Shown: positions 59,266 through 64,000 of the stretch, piece by piece
Layout: every line of letters starts with the position of its first letter
Position numbering within the stretch: the stretch's first letter is position 1
The notes under the pieces: generated by a model
Databases searched by the model: none
What the model was told of the DNA's origin: nothing
The model's input: only the letters and a program-made list of their open reading frames with translations
Program-made: the position numbers and the translations under genes
NCBI GenBank assembly: GCA_013178375.1
Contig: JABLXQ010000025.1
Span: 43,510 to 107,509, forward strand
Source: Gammaproteobacteria bacterium
GTDB lineage: Bacteria > Pseudomonadota > Gammaproteobacteria > Pseudomonadales > Ketobacteraceae
Length of the DNA stretch: 64,000 nt
Reading direction: 5' to 3'

Positions 59266-60234
59266 ATGCGCGCACTTCAAGTTGAAGCCTTTGGCGATCC
59301 CAAGGCACTCCGTGTTTCCGATCTGCCCGAACGTTCGCCCGGCAGCGGCGAAATCAAACTGCGCATGGGCGGTGTCGGCATCGGTTTTTTCGACGGCCTG
59401 CTGGTGAAAGGTGAATACCAGATCAAACCACCCCTGCCTTTCATACCCGGCAGTTCTATCGCGGGTGTGGTGGAAGAAGTGAGCGACGGCGTGACGCATC
59501 TGAAGGTGGGCGATCACGTAGCGGGCTTTGCGTTGCTGGGCGGACTGGCGGAGAAAATCACGCTGAATGCACACTCATGCTTTGCAATTCCGAAAGAAAT
59601 TCCCCTGGTGGATGCGGCGAATTTTTTTGTCGCCTACGCCACCGGCCTGTACGGTCTGCGCGAATGCGGCCGGCTGCAACCGGGCGAAACCGTGCTGGTG
59701 CTGGGTGCGTCCGGCACCACCGGTTCCACCGCCATTGAAATCGCCAAGGCCATGGGCGCGCGGGTGATTGCAGCGGCGTCCACCGAAGCCAAGCGCCAAC
59801 GCTGCACTGAAGCCGGTGCCGACGTTACGGTGGATTCCTCCAGCGACGGCTGGCGCCAACAGGTGAAATCAGTGATGGGGCGTGGCGTGAATGTGGTGTA
59901 CGACCCGGTGGGCGGCGATTTTACTGAAGCGGCACTGCGGCTGATGGCGCCGGGCGGACGTCACCTGATCGTGGGTTTCGTCACCGGGATTGCGAAGATT
60001 CCGTCGAACCTGCTGCTGTTGAAACGCTGTTCCATCGCCGGCGTGAACTGGGGTGGCGAGACCATGGAAAATCCCGCCATCGTGCCGCCGGTGATCAAGC
60101 AACTGGTGGAATGGACCGTGGCGGGCAAACTCAAAACCAGACCCGACCATGTCTTTCCGCTGGAGCGCACCGGCGAGGCGTTCGAATCCATTTTCAACCG
60201 CAGTTCCAGCGGGAAGATTGTGATTACGCCATAA
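59266..60234 (+). CDS. NADPH:quinone oxidoreductase family protein (zinc-free MDR)
   Basis: A 322-residue medium-chain dehydrogenase/reductase with no zinc-ligand cysteines, matching quinone oxidoreductase-type enzymes. A GroES-like N-terminal domain leads to the Rossmann domain with VLVLGASGTTGSTAIEIAKAMGARVIAAA. AAGGGGA lies upstream of ATG 59266, one base after the crotonase stop, so all three genes are probably one operon. A role as enoyl-CoA reductase in the same pathway is possible. Confidence 0.88.
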   Translation: MRALQVEAFGDPKALRVSDLPERSPGSGEIKLRMGGVGIGFFDGLLVKGEYQIKPPLPFIPGSSIAGVVEEVSDGVTHLKVGDHVAGFALLGGLAEKITLNAHSCFAIPKEIPLVDAANFFVAYATGLYGLRECGRLQPGETVLVLGASGTTGSTAIEIAKAMGARVIAAASTEAKRQRCTEAGADVTVDSSSDGWRQQVKSVMGRGVNVVYDPVGGDFTEAALRLMAPGGRHLIVGFVTGIAKIPSNLLLLKRCSIAGVNWGGETMENPAIVPPVIKQLVEWTVAGKLKTRPDHVFPLERTGEAFESIFNRSSSGKIVITP

Positions 60235-60255
60235 CTGCGCGTCTGTGAGTGTACC

Positions 60256-60284
60256 GACGAATTCCGGCCGCGCCGGGATTCGTC
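60256..60284. terminator. Hairpin between convergent oxidoreductase and purK genes
   Basis: Stems GACGAAT/ATTCGTC (7 bp) and CCGGC/GCCGG (5 bp) around a 3-nt loop, with a single mismatch between them. There is no T tract, so a terminator role is likely only by position. Confidence 0.5.
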
Positions 60285-61383
60285 ACCCTCCCCCCAGACG
60301 CTGCTCCAGCCTTTGCAGCTCCGCTTCCACTTTCGCACGATCATCATCACGCACATTGACGTGGCCCAGTTTGCGACCGGGCCGCTTCTGTTTGTCGTAC
60401 AAGTGAAGCGTGACTGCCGCTGACAGCAAAGCATCCGGCGGCGCATCGGTTCCCAGAATATTGACCATGCCAGCGTGCCCTTTTGCGTCACACGCGCCCA
60501 GCGGCCAGCCCAGAATTGCACGCAGATGGTTTTCAAACTGGCTGGTGGTGCTGCCCTGCTGCGTCCAGTGCCCGCTGTTGTGCACCCGGGGTGCCACTTC
60601 ATTCAGACAGAGCCGGTCCTCCAACACGAAGTATTCCAGCGCCAGCACACCCACATACTGCGTCCGCTCCAACATCTGGCGCACTTTTTCGCACGCTGCC
60701 TGCAGCGCCGGCTCCGGCAGATCGATAGCCGGTGCCAGCGACGTTCTGAGCACGCCATTGACGTGCCGATTTTCAGTGGGTGGATAAAAGCGGATTTCGC
60801 CCTGGGCAGACCGGACCGCCAGCAGCGATATTTCCCGCAGGAAGGGCACCTGCTCTTCGACCACCCAATCCCCCGTCGCCGGTTGACCGACGAAGCGGTC
60901 CAGCGCGGAGGGATCGGCCAGACGCCACTGATTGCGGCCATCGTAACCCTGCTCGGCCGCCTTCACGATCAGCGGGAAACCCAGTTCACCGGCGGCAGTC
61001 CGCAGCGATTCAGCATCATGGGCAAAGCGGTGACGGGCGACTGCAATGCCCAGGGATTCCAGCCAGAGCTTCTGACGGCGCCGGTTCTGGCAGACACGCA
61101 GCACATCCGGTCGTGGATGCACGGGACAGAAGGCATTCAGTTGTTCCAGCAGACCCGTGTCCACCGCCTCCTTTTCCACCGTGATGACAACCGGCCGACC
61201 CAGGGCCTCGTACAGCACCGACGGTTCCAGGCCAGGTTCGCACTTCAACACCCGGCCCAGTCCCTCCACGCTGCGCGTGTCATCCCCCTCATTCACGAGA
61301 AAAGCAAACCGCAGTCCGAGCGGCCAGCCGGCAAGCGCCAGCATGCGCGCCAGTTGGCCCCCTCCCACAATCGCGACCTGCAT
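60283..61383 (-). CDS. purK: 5-(carboxyamino)imidazole ribonucleotide synthase
   Basis: ATP-grasp enzyme that carboxylates AIR to N5-CAIR in purine synthesis. In its 366 residues the N-terminal dinucleotide-like loop VAIVGGGQLARMLALAG, the ATP-grasp core (LIVKAAEQGYDGRNQW) and the NEVAPRVHNSGHWT metal region are intact. Its start shares one base with the purE stop (TGATG), so translation is coupled. Confidence 0.96.
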   Translation of the reverse strand: MQVAIVGGGQLARMLALAGWPLGLRFAFLVNEGDDTRSVEGLGRVLKCEPGLEPSVLYEALGRPVVITVEKEAVDTGLLEQLNAFCPVHPRPDVLRVCQNRRRQKLWLESLGIAVARHRFAHDAESLRTAAGELGFPLIVKAAEQGYDGRNQWRLADPSALDRFVGQPATGDWVVEEQVPFLREISLLAVRSAQGEIRFYPPTENRHVNGVLRTSLAPAIDLPEPALQAACEKVRQMLERTQYVGVLALEYFVLEDRLCLNEVAPRVHNSGHWTQQGSTTSQFENHLRAILGWPLGACDAKGHAGMVNILGTDAPPDALLSAAVTLHLYDKQKRPGRKLGHVNVRDDDRAKVEAELQRLEQRLGGG

Positions 61384-61865
61384 CAGATCACCTCCACGGG
61401 CACGGACGCCGATTGCTCGCTGCGCCAGCGGATCAGGCGTTCGCGCAGCGCTTCGTCTTCCAGTGCCAGCATCTGGGCCGCCATCAGACCGGCGTTGAAT
61501 GCCCCGGCATCACCAATGGCCTGGGTGGCGACTGCCACGCCCCGGGGCATCTGCACAATCGACAACAGGCTGTCGACACCACGCAGCGTGTGGCTCATCA
61601 CCGGCACCGCCACCACCGGTAGCCAGGTGAGCGCGGCCGTCATGCCCGGCAGATGGGCCGCACCGCCCGCCCCCGCAATGATCACACGGATGCCGCGCTC
61701 CGGCGCGCTGCGGGCAAAGTCGAACAGGCGGTCCGGCGTGCGATGGGCCGAGACCACCTGCGTCTCGAACGGCACGTCCAGCTGCTGCAACGGTTCCGTG
61801 GCTTTATGCAGGGTAGGCCAGTCGGATCGGGATCCCATGATGATGCTGACAACAGGTTTTGACAT
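61383..61865 (-). CDS. purE: N5-CAIR mutase PurE
   Basis: Converts N5-CAIR to CAIR, the step after PurK. In its 160 residues the signature [17 protein letters not shown], the catalytic SAHRTPDRL and the [14 protein letters not shown] motif are all present. The purE-purK order is the usual one. Confidence 0.97.
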   Translation of the reverse strand: MSKPVVSIIMGSRSDWPTLHKATEPLQQLDVPFETQVVSAHRTPDRLFDFARSAPERGIRVIIAGAGGAAHLPGMTAALTWLPVVAVPVMSHTLRGVDSLLSIVQMPRGVAVATQAIGDAGAFNAGLMAAQMLALEDEALRERLIRWRSEQSASVPVEVI

Positions 61866-61892
61866 AGGCAGGCTCCAGAAATAAATGAGACA

Positions 61893-62831
61893 TCAGGCAG
61901 CGGTAAGCCAGTGTGCGTAGAGCGCATACACAGGCAACCCTGCCAATACATTGAAGGGAAAAGTGACTCCGAGGGACGCTGTCATTGCCAGCCCCTGGTT
62001 GGCTTCCGGCAATGCCACCTGCATGGCTGCCGGTACGGCTATGTAGGAAGCGCTGGCACCCAGCACGGCCAGCAGGAACACGCCGCCGGTGGACAAGCCC
62101 AGGGTCCAGCCCAGCAGACCTCCCAGCAGACCTCCCAGCAGAGGCATGAACATGCCGAAGGCGGCGATGAACGGCCCGTGCTGGCGCAGGTCCGGCAAAC
62201 GGCTGGCGGCGCGCAATCCCATATCCAGCAGGAACAGCGCCAGCGCCCCATGGAACAGGTCGCGGAACAGCGGCAGCACAGAGTCCACCTTGCCAGCCCA
62301 TGCCACTCCGATCAGCAGTGAACCCAGCAGCAGGAACAGTCCCTGGTTGCGGCCGAGTTCACCTATCAATGGCCGCCAGGCGATGGCCTGGCCCTGCCGC
62401 GCCAGAATCAGACCCACCGCAATGGCGGGCACTTCCAGCAGGGCAACAAAGAACGGGAAATAGGATTCAAACGGGATGGCCCGGGCTTCCAGCAATGCAG
62501 CCCCCACGGCGTAGGTGCCTATGCTGACCGAACCGTAATGAGCAGCCACGGATGCCGCATCGACTCGCGAGAAATGGCCAATCTGGCGCAACAGGGGAAA
62601 GGCCAGTAACGGCAGCACCAGCCCGAAGGCCACCACGGCCAGCGCCTGCGGCAACAGCGACCAGCTGGCATGCGCCGCCAGCGCAACACCGCCCTTCAGG
62701 CCAATGGCCAGCAGCAGGAACAGCGTGAGTGTCTGGTGCAGCGCCACGGGGAAGTGGATATCGGCCCGTAGCAGCCGCGCCACCACACCCAGCAGAAAGA
62801 AGGCGATCACCACATCGATCTGCATCGCCAT
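61893..62831 (-). CDS. SbtA-type sodium-dependent bicarbonate transporter
   Basis: A 312-residue polytopic membrane protein of the SbtA family (DUF897). About ten hydrophobic segments are visible, with the family motifs DAASVAAHYGSVSIGTY and LLLLGSLLIGVAWAG. It would import bicarbonate with Na+. A local 12-bp duplication near 62110-62135 encodes GGLLGGLLG. The ATG at 62831 has AGGGA upstream and shares one base with the stop of the small upstream gene. A cotranscribed PII-like SbtB gene, the cyanobacterial partner, is not seen. Confidence 0.88.
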   Translation of the reverse strand: MAMQIDVVIAFFLLGVVARLLRADIHFPVALHQTLTLFLLLAIGLKGGVALAAHASWSLLPQALAVVAFGLVLPLLAFPLLRQIGHFSRVDAASVAAHYGSVSIGTYAVGAALLEARAIPFESYFPFFVALLEVPAIAVGLILARQGQAIAWRPLIGELGRNQGLFLLLGSLLIGVAWAGKVDSVLPLFRDLFHGALALFLLDMGLRAASRLPDLRQHGPFIAAFGMFMPLLGGLLGGLLGWTLGLSTGGVFLLAVLGASASYIAVPAAMQVALPEANQGLAMTASLGVTFPFNVLAGLPVYALYAHWLTAA

Positions 62832-63025
62832 CAGTCCCTGCGGTGCCGCTCAAGCGGAATCGTCGCCGCCAGCGGGCGTTTCTGCGCCGCCGCGGTGAGG
62901 CCAGCCACCAGCAACCCGGCGTACAGCAGGCCCCAGCCGGCCCCATCTACCAACGCAAGCCCGGCGCCCGCCAGGGCCAGTCCCAATCCCACACTCCAGC
63001 CAAACTGGATCTGTCGCTTGTGCAT
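62831..63025 (-). CDS. Small membrane protein upstream of the bicarbonate transporter
   Basis: A 64-residue protein with two hydrophobic stretches (about 8-24 and 27-43) and a charged C-terminal tail (ATIPLERHRRD). No family is recognised. Its stop shares one base with the transporter start (TGATG), so the products are coupled. The ATG at 63023-63025 is chosen because the frame begins ten codons earlier without a better site. It may assist or regulate the transporter, which is only inferred. Confidence 0.6.
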   Translation of the reverse strand: MHKRQIQFGWSVGLGLALAGAGLALVDGAGWGLLYAGLLVAGLTAAAQKRPLAATIPLERHRRD

Positions 63026-63092
63026 CGTCTGATCTCCCTGCAACAGAAGGAACACCCTTCTCTTTCAGGAGCGCAGCATGCGCCATCCACAA

Positions 63093-63142
63093 ATTAGATA
63101 AAAATAGATATTATTTAAGCATCACATAGATAAAGATCTAAT
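63093..63142. promoter_or_regulatory. AT-rich divergent control region with TAGATA repeats
   Basis: Between the leftward transporter pair and the LysR gene, ATTAGAT (63093-63099) and ATCTAAT (63136-63142) form an inverted repeat, and TAGATA occurs at about 63095, 63105 and 63126. LysR proteins often bind such AT-rich inverted repeats in divergent promoters, so this is the probable operator. Confidence 0.5.
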
Positions 63143-63147
63143 TCGCC

Positions 63148-64000
63148 ATGGCCAGCCGTCTACATGCTCACATTGGCACCCTGCGCCAACTGGAAATCCT
63201 GCTTGCCGTCTACGATCAGGGCAGCGTTACCGCGGCTTCAGCCCATCTGCACCTGACACAGCCCACCGTCTCGATGCAGCTGAAAAAACTGGCGGAGGCC
63301 ATCGGCATGCCCCTGTACGAGCAGATCGGCAGAAGGCTGGTTTTCACCGATGCCGGCCGCGCGCTGGTGAGCACCGCCCGAGAGGTACTGGACCAGTTTG
63401 CGCGCCTGGACATGACCCTGTCGGAATTGCGGGGGCTGAAGGCCGGTCACCTGCGACTGGCGGTGGTTACCACGTCGAAATATTTCATTCCGCACCTGCT
63501 GGGGCCATTCTGCCGCCGCTACCCTGCCATCGACGTGCAGATGAAAGTAGCCAACCGCGAACAGATCATCGAACGGCTGCGGGAAGGCAAGGACGACTTT
63601 CATGTGTTCAGCCATCCGCCGGATGATCCGGACATTGCCATGATTGAGTTCCTGCCCAATCCGCTGGTGGCCATCGCCAGCCACGACCATCCGTTGATAA
63701 AAGCGCGCAGCATTACCCTTCAACAACTGGCACAGGAACCGTTCCTTATGCGGGAAGCCGGCTCCGGAACCCGCTATGCCATCGAACAGCACATGCGGCA
63801 GCGGGACGTCAGGCTGAACGTGAAGATGACGGTGGAAAGCAACGAGGCCATCAAGCACTCGGTGATGGCCGGACTGGGGATCTCGATATTATCGGCCCAC
63901 ACCCTGTCGTTTGGCGGCAATGCCGGGCTGGCGACGCTGGATTTGCAGCAGCTGCCTATTGAAACACGCTGGTATTTTGTGTGGCTGGCGGCAAAACGGC
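63148..64000 (+). CDS. LysR family regulator (CbbR/CmpR-like), 3' end cut by window edge
   Basis: About 284 codons of a LysR regulator of usual length near 305. The N-terminal winged HTH (about 4-62, LRQLEILLAVYDQGSVTAAS, LTQPTVSMQLKKL) and the first part of the substrate-binding domain (LRLAVVTTSKYFIPHLLGPF, REAGSGTRYAIEQHM) resemble CbbR/CmpR, regulators of carbon assimilation. It is divergent from the SbtA-type transporter genes, which fits control of bicarbonate uptake. The last residues lie beyond the edge. Confidence 0.88.
   Translation, partial: MASRLHAHIGTLRQLEILLAVYDQGSVTAASAHLHLTQPTVSMQLKKLAEAIGMPLYEQIGRRLVFTDAGRALVSTAREVLDQFARLDMTLSELRGLKAGHLRLAVVTTSKYFIPHLLGPFCRRYPAIDVQMKVANREQIIERLREGKDDFHVFSHPPDDPDIAMIEFLPNPLVAIASHDHPLIKARSITLQQLAQEPFLMREAGSGTRYAIEQHMRQRDVRLNVKMTVESNEAIKHSVMAGLGISILSAHTLSFGGNAGLATLDLQQLPIETRWYFVWLAAKR

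Noticed and set aside
62110..62135. Short tandem CAGACCTCC-like duplication in the transporter gene
   Set aside because: It encodes a short Gly/Leu repeat inside a membrane helix and is too small to be more than local slippage.

Overview
This is chromosomal DNA from a GC-rich gammaproteobacterium. The gene blocks barA/gacS-cysM-rlmD, rpoE(algU)-rseA-rseB-rseC-lepA-lepB-DUF4845-rnc-era-recO-pdxJ-acpS and nadB-ygfX-sdhE-ygfZ are typical of Pseudomonadales and Alcanivorax-like marine bacteria; the genus cannot be fixed from the sequence alone. No rRNA, tRNA, CRISPR array, insertion sequence or phage genes were seen.

Layout. 1-6.6 kb: rlmD (cut by the left edge), a PolB-like exonuclease, cysM and, divergently, the BarA/GacS hybrid kinase. 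6.0-16.1 kb: a long leftward run with the sigma-E envelope-stress module (a sigma-E-type promoter lies in front of rpoE), then translation, secretion, RNA-processing and cofactor genes. 16.2-20.8 kb: nadB, ygfX/sdhE, ygfZ and an HDOD protein. 20.8-26.5 kb: a leftward valine-degradation operon (mmsA, acyl-CoA dehydrogenase, 3-hydroxyisobutyryl-CoA hydrolase, mmsB) with a divergent AraC regulator. 26.7-31 kb: DUF445 membrane protein, ung, a TetR regulator and a DUF2236 oxygenase-like protein. 31.2-37.4 kb: an accessory-looking cluster of a CHASE2 adenylate cyclase, a FecR-TPR-beta-barrel outer-membrane protein and a small lipoprotein; its distal part is visibly AT-richer than the surroundings. 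37.4-49.6 kb: a secreted esterase, a GAF histidine kinase, a GST, a ClpP-fold protein, a beta-helix/diheme-cytochrome fusion, a lemA-TPM-TPM group, a 4Fe-4S protein, a cold-shock protein with a long leader, a double glutaredoxin protein and an unknown exported protein. 49.7-52.3 kb: lysS and prfB, the latter with its programmed +1 frameshift. 52.5-60.2 kb: an exported phytase-like/GDPD composite, a repeat protein with regular LPEI motifs, a GlxA-type regulator and a fatty-acid gene trio. 60.3-64 kb: purE-purK, an SbtA-type bicarbonate transporter with a small membrane protein, and a divergent LysR gene cut by the right edge.

The most unusual items are: two copies of a nested-hairpin intergenic repeat that share a core but carry unrelated, self-complementary arms (1201-1312 and 27957-28058); the CHASE2 cyclase/FecR-barrel/lipoprotein cluster with its internal composition break; a phosphodiesterase domain whose C-terminal half precedes its N-terminal half inside a phytase-like propeller; the beta-helix/cytochrome c fusion; and the AGAACC/GGTTCT inverted repeats beside the oxygenase gene. 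Start codons were often moved inward from the longest reading frame to fit ribosome-binding sites and family N-termini.
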